NCBI GenBank assembly: GCA_035578175.1
Contig: JAQMRL010000001.1
Location: 237,289,038 to 237,353,037 of the forward strand
DNA length: 64,000 bases
Source of the DNA: Catonia carolina
Lineage: Eukaryota > Arthropoda > Insecta > Hemiptera > Achilidae
Reading direction: 5' to 3'
This document shows positions 48,639 to 59,916 of the stretch, one piece after another; position 1 is the stretch's first letter; each line of letters opens with the position of its first letter. The position numbers and the translations under genes are program-made. A model generated the notes under the pieces. The model did not search any database. It was not told where the DNA came from and saw nothing but the letters and a program-made list of their open reading frames with translations.

Positions 48639-49081
48639 TTTTAGTGAATTACTTTTAGATAATAATTTTACTTAAGAGTATAGTAAATTGTTTGGAAAAA
48701 TAAATGTATACGTACGTATAACTGTATTTGACGATGTCTATTCCTTTTTTCTGATCGCTGATAAAGATTTATTTTTTTATGTATCTAATTAACAAGTGTA
48801 AACGCCAATACAATCCTCATTGACCGAGAGGCTCACTTATCATTACTTAATCTCTAACTAGCTGATTACTTTCGTGGTGAATGCTAAATACATTAAGCTC
48901 CTTAGGAATAAATCGGAAAACTTAAGTACTCGCAATTCGACAAGTTGTGCACACGCGGTAAACAGTATGATCACTAACTCGTGCTATTGAATTTTAAGTA
49001 AATGTAATTGAATTTATCATTTATTTTGTTTTTTTTTTGATTTCTGTTTAACGTAATCCTTGTAACCTATTTAACTGTAGT
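48639..49081. other. No feature recognised
   Basis: Ends with a T-run and GTTTAACG resembling a SINE T1 terminus on the minus strand (49025-49055). Confidence 0.3.
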
Positions 49082-49091
49082 AATTTAACTT

Positions 49092-49452
49092 GTTGTTTGT
49101 TGTTTAGGTCATCAGCCAAAAGGCTGGTTTGAACCTGTAGAGGTTTTACTAAGTAAAACGAGGAGTGAGGTGGTTTACCGTTGCCTTCCTCACTGAGTGG
49201 AAAAGTACGCTTATCAGCATGCCGGGCCCTCTGAAAAACACATATTTTCCACTCTGCAAACGACACCTTCACTTCATTCACCACAGGGTCTGGCTGTATA
49301 ATGAAATTCATTACTTTCAGAGGAGATAACTCTGATTAGTGTCTTTTGCACCTCTACCTCTTCTGTTCTTAAATGATTCAGTCATTTAATTGGCTGACCA
49401 TGTGATAAGAAACAGAACTATTTATTTTAGCCCTGCAACGAACAGATTGAGA
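49092..49452 (-). repeat. Retroposon family A, copy A8
   Basis: 5'-truncated by about 35 bp, flanked by AATTTAACTT duplicated at 49082 and 49453. Contains the 87-codon version of the recurrent ORF. Confidence 0.92.
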
Positions 49453-49875
49453 AATTTAACTTAGTAAGTTTTATAGTAGTTATAAGTATTTAATAAAATT
49501 AATTTATTTTGTTCTGTATACTACTATGCGTGGACAGAACTCATTGTGAAGAAGAGTTTTTGCGTGTAAGTATATTTAGTTTAAAATATTGTATACTTGC
49601 ACAGCTTATTTTAGTTCAGTATTAAATCGTAATGTATATTTAACTAAATTAAATAAATAAATAAAGTAAACCAAATTTTTTTTATACTTTCTCAACTCGA
49701 AGAGCTTTAGTTCTAAAAATCGGTGAATGATATCATAGTAAAGTAAATAATTAGAATTCCGACTACTTGTTCTTACAGGTAGAAAGGGTGTAAACTACAA
49801 AAAATTTTGTAACTTTCTAGAGATTTTATTAGGAAAATCGGCTTCAGCGTATTTTTAAAGTATTAAGGAATTATT

Positions 49876-50270
49876 CTGCCCATAACAGACAGGTGGAGTG
49901 TCAAATTTTTTACACTCAATCTGTTAGTTGCAGGGCTAAAATAAATAGTTCTGTTTCTTATCACATGGTCAGCCAATTAAATGACTGAATCATTTAAGAA
50001 CAGAAGAGGTAGAGGTGTAAAAGACACTAATCAGAGTTATTTCCTCTGAAAGTAATGAATTTGATTATACAGCCAGACCCTGTGGTGAATGAAGTGAAGG
50101 TGTTATTTGCAGAGTGGAAGATATGTGCTTTTCAGAGGGCCCGGCATGCTGATAAGCATACTTTTCCACTCAGTGAGGAAGGCACTGGTAAACCACCTCA
50201 CTCCTCGTTTCACTTAGTAAAACCTCTACAGGTTCAAACCAGCTTTTTGGCTGATGACCTAAACAACAAC
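49876..50270 (+). repeat. Retroposon family A, copy A9 (reference)
   Basis: Complete copy from CTGCCCATAACAGACAGG to the AACAACAAC tail, with an 11-bp duplication AAGGAATTATT (49865 and 50271). Confidence 0.95.
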
Positions 50271-50525
50271 AAGGAATTATTAAAATAATTTGGGGTATAA
50301 CCAGGTAAAAACATCAAGTTTTTATACATAATGCAAAAATCTTATTAACAAACTGACTGATAACAAATTCTCCGTCTTCCCTATGATAAACAAAGCTTAC
50401 CTTCAGTAAATTTGGCCTAATGATGATTATAAAAACTAAACTACTTGCAATTCACCAATTTCCTACGGGATAAAATAAGTAATTAGGGTGAAAAAATCAT
50501 TCCTGTACGTTTATGATGAGCCACA
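50271..50525. other. No feature recognised
   Basis: Short unique stretch. Confidence 0.3.
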
Positions 50526-50621
50526 GTTCTGCAAATCAATGTGTGAAATGAAACAAAGTTCTGAAAATCAATGTGTGAAATGAAACTAAGTTCTGAAAAT
50601 CAATGTGTGAAATGAAACAAA
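50526..50621 (+). repeat. Three tandem 32-bp units
   Basis: Unit begins GTTCTG and contains AATCAATGTGTGAAATG; the three units differ at two or three positions. Confidence 0.9.
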
Positions 50622-51226
50622 GAGAACCAAAAATAGGAAACACTGTTATAAATAGTACTGCAATAAAAACTATACAGAACAATTTAAGTTATGTGTGGAA
50701 TTAACAAAAATAGGACAGAGTTTCTTAAAAATGACACGGATACAAAAGGGAAAGAAATAAGGATTTTGTTAAATATCTTCATGTTGTAAATCCATTAAGG
50801 AAAAAAACATAGAAAAGGTTAAACGTTAAAATTTTAGAAGTTAATAAGTATTTAAACTTAGGAAGCACACGAAGTATGTAATGTAGATCTACGGAAGCTA
50901 TAATATTAAGATAAATTTCCTAAATCATTTAGTTAATTGTAGTTTCAAACAGATATATTACTAACATTTGAAACCATACTGTGTAACATAATCTTAAACA
51001 CAGTAATCAAGGAGGACCGGTTAGGAAGGCTGAGTTATGGATACATACATTAATTTTATACAGCACCATGATTAACAGTCATCTGTCATGATGCAGCTGT
51101 ATCTTAAACCGAGGAGGTTCAGGCTACCACGTTGACTACTTACTGTTCATGTCGCGTTTGCACAAGACAACTGGAGAGTGTAATCCTAATAATCTAACTT
51201 CTAAAAAGAAGGCGTTAATGGAATAG
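50622..51226. other. No gene recognised
   Basis: AT-rich, 51040-51220 somewhat GC-richer, no ORF of interest. Confidence 0.35.
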
Positions 51227-51240
51227 ATAAAACAATACAT

Positions 51241-51632
51241 GTTGTTGTTTAGGTCATCAGCCAAAAGGCTGGTTTGAACCTCTAGAGGTTTTACTAAGTA
51301 AAACGAGGAGTGAGGTGGTTTACCATTGCCTTCCTCACTGAGTGGAAAAGTATGCTTATCAGCATGCCAGCCCTCTGAAAAGCACATATTTTCCACTCTG
51401 CAAATGACACCTTCACTTCATTCACCACAGAGTCTGGCTGTATAATGAAATTCATTACTTTCAGAGGAGATAACTCTGATTAGTGTCTTTTGCATCTCTA
51501 CCTCTTCTGTTCTTAAATGATTCAGTCATTTAATTGGCTGACCATGTGATAAGAAACAGAACTATTTATTTTAGCCCTGCAACGGATAGATTGAGTGTAA
51601 ATAAATTGACACTCCATCTGTCTGTTATGGGC
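51241..51632 (-). repeat. Retroposon family A, copy A10
   Basis: Full length with a perfect 14-bp duplication ATAAAACAATACAT (51227 and 51633). Confidence 0.95.
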
Positions 51633-51878
51633 ATAAAACAATACATACGGAAGTATTATTGACCCACCGGGTTGATCTCGTATACTCTGTCTAACAGTCG
51701 GAAGACACCATTGCTTATATGGTCAGAGTGCTGTTACGTACTGTGTTAAAAACATTGACTCACGCTTTGAAAATAAAAGTTTATCTTATTGTAGGCTATA
51801 TTACACTTATGACATCGAAACAAATTACGTTTGCGACTAACAATGTTATCTGAAATACTTATTATGTCACAGAATTGT

Positions 51879-51947
51879 TATTACTAATATTGGTCATTAT
51901 TTGCATTAGCAAGAGAAAGTCGTGTGTTTCACACCAGAATTTTTTTG
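51879..51947 (+). mobile_element. Element B 3' end fragment (copy f)
   Basis: GCATTAGCAAGAGAAAGTCG, shortened hairpin GTGTGTTTCACAC and CAGAATTTTT only. Confidence 0.75.
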
Positions 51948-52249
51948 ATTGATGCAATTACAACAAAACATCGGTTAATTAGGTAAACAATTAAAAATCA
52001 CTGAACGCAAATGCAAAAATATTTTATAAAGGAATTTCAACGAAGTTAGCACACTTTTGTATCGACATAAATTTACTCGATTAATTAAATATGAGTAAAC
52101 TGTAAATATTTTCAGTGTGAATGAAAAAAAACCTCTCGTTTAATTGTAAAGCGGAACCTTTCAAGTGGTATAGATATTTGCTGTTCAAGTGAACCCATTA
52201 ACGTTATTTCAAATAAATGTTTTTACTCGCATTTTACGGTAATAAATGT

Positions 52250-52800
52250 GCGAGTGGTTTTTTTATTTAATTTTATTGTTGCCTGTATAATATGTGGGAG
52301 AGCGGCAAACCGAAGCAAGCAGAGCTCTCTGGTGGTTATGCAAATCGATTAACTTTTTCTCCTTCGCTTCCACCCGATTGTTCCCCCGTTCTATCTAACT
52401 TCATCACGCCTCCAGCTACTAAATGAAACGGACCTCTCTATACGATACGGTTGAAACGTTAAAACCGCTCTAAGTAATTTCACGTGTACATATATCCAAG
52501 GCGCATCGTTCAGTTACCGCCACGCTATACTGTGAGCTTATATCCGGTCGTAATTTTCCTTTAACTTCACCCTTACCTTTCCCTCCTACTTCTGATGCTA
52601 CTGACGTCAGTAATGCTCTCTTCTCGCAAGACGTGTCTCAATCCCCTTTTGTCCTTATGCAAGAAAAATGATCTGGGGGTGGAAAACGTTGCGGGCGTCT
52701 GGCAACTAAAGATAACGGTTAGAAAATCACTGGGTTCAACTTTTGGCCCGTAACTTAACTTGCAATTCACCCGCAACTGTTACAGTTATACCGGTGCCAT
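52250..52800. promoter_or_regulatory. Unique GC-richer island, candidate enhancer
   Basis: Stands out from AT-rich, repeat-filled neighbours: no repeat family, more balanced composition. It contains an octamer ATGCAAAT (52338) and a 14-bp perfect palindrome TACTGACGTCAGTA (52599) whose core TGACGTCA is a consensus CRE/ATF site. If Trim9 extends above 64 kb this lies in its intron. No coding exon is apparent. Confidence 0.35.
52599..52612. promoter_or_regulatory. CRE-type palindrome TGACGTCA
   Basis: Perfect 14-bp palindrome containing the full CREB/ATF consensus, within the unique island. Functional status inferred only. Confidence 0.4.
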
Positions 52801-53164
52801 GTCCATAAACTCACGCTAAAAGCATAATAGAATTTCAATCATATCTAAAAAAAAGTAAACTACACTGAGAGACGAAAACGTTCAAAGAAACTAATGGTTT
52901 TTCAATGTACCTCCAATATGGAAACTTACTTTTCCATGGAAAATTTATTTTCTAACCAATATTATTGGTTATATATTTTATACATTTTATTACGTCTGTT
53001 ACCTTAAAACAATAACTCTCTCCATCTCCCTTTCTACCTTTCCACCACCTCTTCCTCTTTTTCTCTACCAACGTACATAAATTACTTCTGTTACGGTTAT
53101 CCATTAATTAACCATTAATATTTGGGTATGTTTAAGTGCCTGGTTTTTATTTAATCAAAACTGT

Positions 53165-53564
53165 TGTTTTTAGATCATCAGCCGAAAGGCTGGTTTTGAA
53201 CCTTTAGCGGCTTTACTAAGTAAAACGAGGAGTTAGGTGGTTTACCAATGCCTTCTTCACTGAGTGTAAAAGTTGCTTGTGCTTATCAGCATCCCAGGCC
53301 CTCTGAAAAGTATCTACTTTCTACCCTGCAAATGACTTCTTCGCTTCATTCACCACAGGATCTGGCTGTATAATGAAATTCATTACTCTCAGAGAAAATA
53401 ATTCTGACTAGTTTTTTTACACCTTTACCTCTTCTATTCTTAAATGCTTCAGTCATATAATTGGCTGAGCATATAATAAGAAACAGAACTATATTTGTAG
53501 CCTGGGAACTAACAGATCGAGTGCAAATAATTTAACACTCAACTTACCTGTTTTGGGCTTAATA
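53165..53564 (-). repeat. Retroposon family A, copy A11 (older)
   Basis: Full length but more diverged, with AAAACTGT duplicated at 53157 and 53565. Confidence 0.85.
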
Positions 53565-53732
53565 AAAACTGTAGCATTGCTAAAATTGCAGTTAATTATT
53601 ACACTTCTTGTCTGGTATACCACAGATTGCTGACTCAAGACAGCGAATAGAATGCAGGAAACAGAGAAATCCACAGGATCCCGAAAAGAATTAAGAAGTA
53701 AAATGTTTTAATGACAATATCAGAAATGTGGT

Positions 53733-53825
53733 TATCTCTGTAGCGTAATGGTTAATATGCTAGACTGCAAAGTGGGAGGTACCAGGGATCAATTCTCTAA
53801 TAGGTTCTGGAAATTTTATCAAATT
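53733..53825 (+). repeat. tRNA-like SINE fragment (H3-like)
   Basis: CTCTGTAGCGTAATGGTTAA (box A), ACCAGGGATCAATTC (decayed box B), GGTTCTGGAAATTTT as in H3. Confidence 0.55.
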
Positions 53826-54595
53826 TAAACCCACAATCGGAATTAATATAATTATAAAACTTTTAATGCGACATAAGAAAATTATGATTACGTCGTAACT
53901 TAACTATCTTATTCAAATTTATCAACTAACATTTCCAGCTGATTATAAAATTATAGTTAATCGTTTGATAAATATGTGATTGAACTGGTCAGTGTGGCAA
54001 CACTGTACACATACCTCGTTTTAACATGAACCCCTTCAATATCGGCTCCATCAATTTCTCTCTCACCCAACTCGACACGCATGTGTAAAATAACAAAGAT
54101 TCACACAAGCAATTGGTATTCTAAGCCTGGATTCAATCTAACTTGATTCTTTCAAACAAGAACTGTACTTTATTGTACAAAGCGAGCTCGCTTTGTACAA
54201 ACGGGCATCAATAGTTCTTTCTTTGAATTTGTTATTTTAACATTAATCTTAAGTAAATTTATTCCAAGATGACTAACTCTAGGCAATTCTTTACTCTAAT
54301 GATTAAGAAATATTAAAAAAGGATTACACTAGATTTAAACATTTAACGAAACCGCCCGAAATCAATCTAAAATTTTAATACAGTTTAAATTAATGATGGG
54401 AAACAGCACTAACTTTCTCGATAATATTCAAGCAGTGATTACTACAAAAAACTGTGGTCTCTGGGTAAAGGAGTATATGTCAAAAATCACAATTTTTATT
54501 GGGAAAAGGGATACGAGCAACATGTACTTCTATACTCGAACACATTTTAATTTTTTAATATTGGATCTTTTTCACGATATCATATTTTCCATTAA
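53826..54595. other. No gene; contains a perfect palindrome
   Basis: A 28-bp perfect palindrome lies at 54173-54200 (see findings). Small ORFs have no recognised domain. Confidence 0.35.
54173..54200. repeat. 28-bp perfect palindrome
   Basis: Half-site TTGTACAAAGCGAG followed directly by its reverse complement, no spacer. Confidence 0.95.
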
Positions 54596-54596
54596 A

Positions 54597-54665
54597 AACG
54601 TCGTAGGACATATATGATATCTTTTTACCCAAAGGTAGAGAAAAATTTTCATAATCAGCTGGTTG
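54597..54665 (+). repeat. Local duplication G, copy 1
   Basis: CTTTTTACCCAAAGGTAGAG and TTCATAATCAGCTGGTT; matches 55298-55363, with a third CATAATCAGCTG at 55369. Confidence 0.7.
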
Positions 54666-54853
54666 ACAACTCTCCATTTTCACAAAATATGACAATACCC
54701 CCTTTACCCAGAGATCACAGGCCAGGCACAATTACCGATTTTCATGTTGCATCAACATATATAGCAATCAGCTGTTTATATCAATTTTTGGTAAATAAGC
54801 TGAGTATACATTAGTAATAAACGTTTAAGGAAATCATTAAATTAATTAAATTT

Positions 54854-55190
54854 TAGTTCCAGAGCTACAAAAAGTTCTGTTTCTTATCACATGATCAATC
54901 AATTATAAGACTGAAACATTTAAAAACAGAAGAGAGAAAGCACTAGTCACAGTTATCTCCTCTGAGAGTAATAAATTTCATTAAACAGCCAGATTATGTG
55001 GTGAATAAAATGAAGGTGTCGTTTGCAGGGTGGAAAGCAGAAACGTTTTAGAGGACCTGGCATGCTGATAAGCTTATTTTTCCACTTAGTGAAAAAGGCG
55101 TGGGTAATCATCCACCTCACTCCTCGTTTTACTTAGTGAAGCCCCTAGAGGTTCAAACCAGCCTTTCGGCTAACGACCTAACCAACCAAT
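54854..55190 (+). repeat. Retroposon family A, copy A12
   Basis: 5'-truncated, diverged copy ending in GCC-TTTC-GGC hairpin and AACCAACC tail; lies between the two copies of repeat G. Confidence 0.85.
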
Positions 55191-55297
55191 TATATCTAAA
55201 AGATGTAATTTTGAAAAAAACAGGATTGCTCACTACAATATTAGAATTATTTTCTAAAACACATTCTTTCTTTAAACTAGAAAATTTAAACATCAAC

Positions 55298-55363
55298 TCG
55301 TAGGACATAATCTTTTTACCCAAATGTAGAGAAAAAATTTCATAATCAGCTGGTTCAATTATT
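55298..55363 (+). repeat. Local duplication G, copy 2
   Basis: Direct repeat of 54597-54665. Confidence 0.7.
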
Positions 55364-55523
55364 ATTTTCATAATCAGCTGTGTTTTAATTAGCGAGCACC
55401 TAAGATCCAAATTGAACCTACAACATACCAAATTTCTAAGTTTCTATCCCTCGTAGTAGCTTACTGAATGAACAATTGCGATGATGGAATGAGTGAGTTA
55501 ATAAAATCAGTAGACGGTATATT

Positions 55524-56447
55524 ATTTTTACTTTCTCACTTATTTCTTACTTTCTCTTGTCTATATGAATATTTAGGAAGGAAAGTATTGTTTTCATGTC
55601 GATTTTTCGAAATCGAGTTTTCACCGGATCTACACGTTTACAGACCCCTGAACAAAAAAAAACCATGTTTTTAGGGATTGGTCTGTGTGTAAACAGAATA
55701 TCTCAAGAATGGAACATCGTACGAACTTGAAACTTAAGTTACATACCACTAGAACGGACGAACATGTTCATCAAAATCGGTCAACCGGAAGTAGCCTAGT
55801 AGTTTATTCGTGACATTTTCCACTTTTTTGCGATTTTCTCGAAAACGGCTACTACCATTTTTTTAAAAAATCGCCCATGTACTAATTTTTTATGCTCTAC
55901 AAGATAGGGTAGGAGTCATATCTGCTAAAAATCTTGGGGGGTCGTTTTGTCGTAAAAAATTGTTTTTTCTTAAGATTGCGACTTTAATATGCATTTTAAC
56001 GCAAAAATGTATTTAATGAAAGTTGTAGAGAATTTAAAAACCTACAACGTTTATTTTAAACATATCTTTGTATAACGCTTAGTTTAGCGGTAATAAACGA
56101 TTTTATGTTTTCTTCTCACGAAAAAGTGTATTTTTTAAGGTTTCAGCCTTACTATGACAAAATTTTACGACAAAAGTGTACATAATAAAATTTATAGGAA
56201 ATTACACGATCTACAACTTTTATTTACAGCATTTTTCTGTACAGAGACTAGTTTTAGCATGAATGAGTGATTTTCCGTATTTTTAAGCCAAACTGAGGTT
56301 TATTTTAATTTTGCATCATTCACTCATGATTAAAATTAGGTTATGTTTTTTGAGGTTAGATTTTTGTTTATTTCTAAAGTTAGGTTAAATTTTTCATTAT
56401 TTGCATTGGAAAGAGAAAGTCGTGTGAGTGTTTCACACCAGATTTTT
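55524..56447 (+). mobile_element. Helentron-like family B, copy e
   Basis: Full length. The 5' end has a doubled TTACTTTCTC start (55529 and 55548). Only TGTGTGT remains of the tract. 3' hairpin GTGTGAGTGTTTCACAC and CAGATTTTT intact. Has a TAGCCTA word at 55792 where the family reads AGTAGTAG. Confidence 0.92.
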
Positions 56448-56882
56448 GTAAATAAAGATTAGAAAAATGCAATATCATGGAGGTAAAACTAGTGTTGATG
56501 TAAAATCGGTGTTAAGAAGTTGAGAATAATTCCAATCTCCGTCTACTCAATTCTTGGGTGGTATCGGCACATGACTAAACAAGTTTGCATAAAACAAATT
56601 ATTGGACGAAGCTGCGGTCAAGTATTGAATGAAAATAAGGCTAGTAGTCTACTCCCTGCCAAACCACTCCGTTTTATTTTTTTTAAAGGGGTACTCGAAA
56701 ATATGCACTACTGGTTCCAAAACCATTGAGTAATACCAGACCTTTTATTCCACCTGACAAAATTTATAGTGACAAACTTTATTCTTTAATAAATTACTAA
56801 AACAGACAATCAGTATTGGAAAGCATTAAACCGTTTTCATAAATAAAAGAATTTAAATCGTAGTAAATTTTCGATAAATAGT
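56448..56882. other. No feature recognised
   Basis: The plus-strand 69-codon ORF at 56520 shows no domain. Confidence 0.35.
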
Positions 56883-57600
56883 TATTTTTACTTTCTCAGG
56901 CTCTATCTTTAATGTAAAAAAGAATATTGCAAAATTAAAAAAAAAATTATACCAGATTTCAACTAATCTTTACGTTTCATGTTTCATCATACGGTCTTGG
57001 GTTCGAATCCCATTCAGGCACGACATATTTTCATACGTTACAAAAATCATTTCATCCTTTACCATCTGCATTAGCAGTAATTGCAGAACAGTCCAACGTT
57101 AAAAAAAAATTACGTTTCATGACCCCTGAAGCCAAAAAAACTGGTTTTCAGATTTATGTACGTCTGTATATGTCTGTTATTCATTCTGTATGAGTCAATA
57201 TGTAACCCCAAATTTTATCAAAAATGCTTATATCGATTTTCATAAATTTTTTTGATTAACTACCAAAATTTCATGGGCGTAATTGATATCTCTGTGAAAA
57301 TTCGTGGGGGTTAGACATCGTCTGAATCGAAAAATATTTTTTTCAAAATTTTAGCCTTAACGTAAAGAACTTTAAATCAGAAGTGCTAATGACAAAGAAT
57401 TTACAAAATTAGAATTACTACAATTTTTATAGTCCGACTATTAGTTTAGCCGCACTTTGTAATTTTATGTGAAAAACTGGATCAAAACCGATTTCTTCCG
57501 AAACTACAAGCCCAAAATGCATAGAACATCAGCTAAAAAAATTTACAAATCCAATATATTTTGTACATAATTTTTATTTTTACAACATTTAATTCAGCGG
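56883..57600 (+). mobile_element. B2: diverged relative of element B
   Basis: Starts TTTTTACTTTCTCAGGCTC, has TTTCATGACCCCTGAAGCC (cf. the GACCCCCTGAACCC block of B), then TCGATTTTCATAAA and AAAATTTTAGCCTTAACG in B order. 3' boundary unclear. Interrupted by a SINE. Confidence 0.55.
56982..57109 (+). repeat. SINE H1 + T1, 5' truncated
   Basis: Begins in mid-head (TCATCATACGGTCTTGG), box B GGGTTCGAATCCC intact, T1 tail. Perfect 12-bp duplication TTACGTTTCATG (56970 and 57110) in B2. Confidence 0.92.
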
Positions 57601-57607
57601 CAATTTG

Positions 57608-57776
57608 TTTGGCTCTTTGTTGTAGTTGTCAGCGCAACTGGCTTCTATGCCAGGGATTCCGGGTTCGATTCCCGGTCAGGTCTGGAATTTTTATATACCG
57701 TATGTTTGTGCTACCCTACGAATAAGCCAATGCTTATGTAGGGATCATCGCCCAACACATAAAAACATAAAAAAAT
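57608..57776 (+). repeat. tRNA-derived SINE, head H2 + tail T3
   Basis: TTGTAGTTGTCAGCGCAACTGG, box B GGGTTCGATTCCCGG, then a different tail (GTGCTACCCTACGAATAAGC, GGGATCATCGCCC, A-rich end). Confidence 0.8.
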
Positions 57777-57865
57777 AAGTTTTCTGTAAAAAAAATCGCA
57801 TTAAAGTTGGTCAATCTCCTGTTAAATCGTTAAAGATTGTTAACCACATATAACTATTAAAGTAA

Positions 57866-57952
57866 ATGAGCGATGAAAAAATGCTAGACCTGACCCGGAA
57901 TCGAACCGAAGACCCCTTAAATTGAAATCAGTTACCAATCCGTATACAAAGA
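57866..57952 (-). repeat. SINE H2 fragment
   Basis: GATGAAAAAATGCTAGACC and CCCGGAATCGAACCGAAGACC: reverse-complement H2 head with decayed box B. Confidence 0.65.
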
Positions 57953-58743
57953 CAAAACAACCTTTGATGGCTATTTATAGTTATAACTGGAACAAACTTC
58001 AAATATCACAACTTGAGATTTAAAAAAAAAACAAATAAATCAGTTGAAAACTTTTGAAGTCCTTTTCTGGAAATAAATAAATCAATCAAAAGTTTACAAT
58101 AAGAACTTCTCTAAATCAAACTGACAAAGTGAAACAGTATTATTTAAGGAAATTGTGCAAGTAAAAGTAAATAAGCATGAAGAGATTTGTTAGAAATGTT
58201 ATTTTCTTCCAAGAAGAAATATAGTTAATAGAATTTTGTACATAAGAAAACTTTACAAACATTACTGAGTAACTTAAGTAAGTTATTACACGCATGAGTT
58301 ACCGGAGAACGACATACTGTGACAGCTAAATAATAAAATACTGGTAAAAGACAATTATTATAATAATAAAGAGAACAAAAAGAAGTAATAAAAAAGCACA
58401 AGATGAAATAACGTACAAAGTAGGAGGATGAAGAAAGCGCCCTTGTTAAGTTGTAAGAGAATATCGATTGTCAGCTGTTATCAAAACAAGTGATAGTAAC
58501 TATGGTAACATGAATCTCTTATAAGACTGACAACGTAACCCCGCGTTTAACAACAGATTGCTGTTGCTCTTTTTACCATGGTGGATGGATGCATAACACA
58601 ATCTCACCCCATACATACATAATATGGGTACTAAAATAGAGTATATTCATCCTCGATGATCTTGTATTTTTATAATCTGTGTATAAATATATCGATGCAA
58701 AGGTCCTTACTCACTCGTTCTTGACAGATTCTCTAATTTTTCA
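57953..58743. other. No gene recognised
   Basis: AT-rich; 58430-58630 more balanced, no ORF. Confidence 0.35.
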
Positions 58744-59760
58744 ATCATAATTTCTTTTTGCCATCAGTCTCTCGACTGGTTTGATACAGTTCTCCAAGCT
58801 GTTCTATCTTGCGCAAGTCGTTTCATATCTACAAAACACTCTACATCTTTTGTAATTTGCTTTAAATATCTTACTTTTGCCTCCCCCTACAATATTCACT
58901 CCCTCAATATTACCTCCATTATTGACAGAGTATACGACAAAATATATGCCCCACTAGCCTATCCTTTCTTCTTGTAAGATGTTTCCATATATTTCTTCTT
59001 TCAGCCAGTCGTCTAAGAACCTCTAAATTACTTATTTTGTCCACCCATCTAATCTTTAACGTTTTTCTATAACACCACATTTCAGAAGCTTCAATCCTCT
59101 TCTTTTCTACAGACCCTATCACCCACATTCCACTCCCGTATAATGGTACACTCCAAACGTAGCGTTCTAGGAAATTTTTCCTAATCTGTAAATTAATGTT
59201 TGTAATCAGTAAAATGTATTTCATTTCGAAGGCCCTTCTAGCTTGAGCAATCCTACTTTTGACATCACTTGTGCTTCTACCTTCCTTTGTTATTTTACTC
59301 TCTACATAGCAGAATGCCCCAACTTCCTGTATGTTTTCGTTGCCTACTTTTAAATTTCCCATCTCTTCTAAAACACTCTTGCTACTGCACAACACTTTAG
59401 TTTTGTTCTTATTAATTTTCATGAAGTAATAATATTTTCTCATGGTCTCATCCATTCCATTTAAGATATCCTCTAGTTCTTTCTTTGTCTCGCCTAATAC
59501 TACGATATCTTCGGCAAATCTCAGCATTATTATTGTTTCTCCTTGAGTTCTTATCTGCGTCAAATATTTCCTTCACTTCATTTATAGCCTCCTCTATATA
59601 CAAGTTAAAAAGACGTGGTGACAATGAACATCCTTGTCTTACACATTTTCTTACAGCAGCATGTTTTTCGTACCCTTCGTCGCTCAAAACAGCCGATTGA
59701 TTCTTATATAGACCGTAGATAACTTTCCTTCTTTGTATTTAATTTCTAACCATTTCAAGG
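58744..59760 (-). pseudogene. Fossil LINE reverse transcriptase, 5' truncated
   Basis: Read from high to low: KVIYGLYKNQSAVLSDEGYE, RKCVRQGCSLSPRLFNLY (RT motif), a frameshift near 59545, FAEDIVVLGETKKELEDIL where the catalytic F-A-D-D is FAED, MKINKNKTKVL, RYVWSVPLYGSGMWVI, KKRIEASEMWCYRKTLK, then in another frame YLKQITKDVECF, MKRLAQDRTAWRTVSNQSRD and a TGA. This order is the RT palm, thumb and C-terminus of an endonuclease-type non-LTR retrotransposon; I cannot fix the clade. The stop sits in a 3' stem-loop (CAGTC/GACTG). Substitution of the first catalytic Asp and at least two frameshifts show it is dead. Confidence 0.9.
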
Positions 59761-59916
59761 TTTTAAACATTTTACTTATTTTTTACTTAAACATTTTCAA
59801 TCATCTAGAAAGGTGAAATTAAGCATCTTTTCAGTAGGGGTTTAACAGAAAAACAAAAGCATTTACATTACGATAACTACATTCTGAGGGGTAGAAAAAG
59901 ATGACAAATCAATTAA

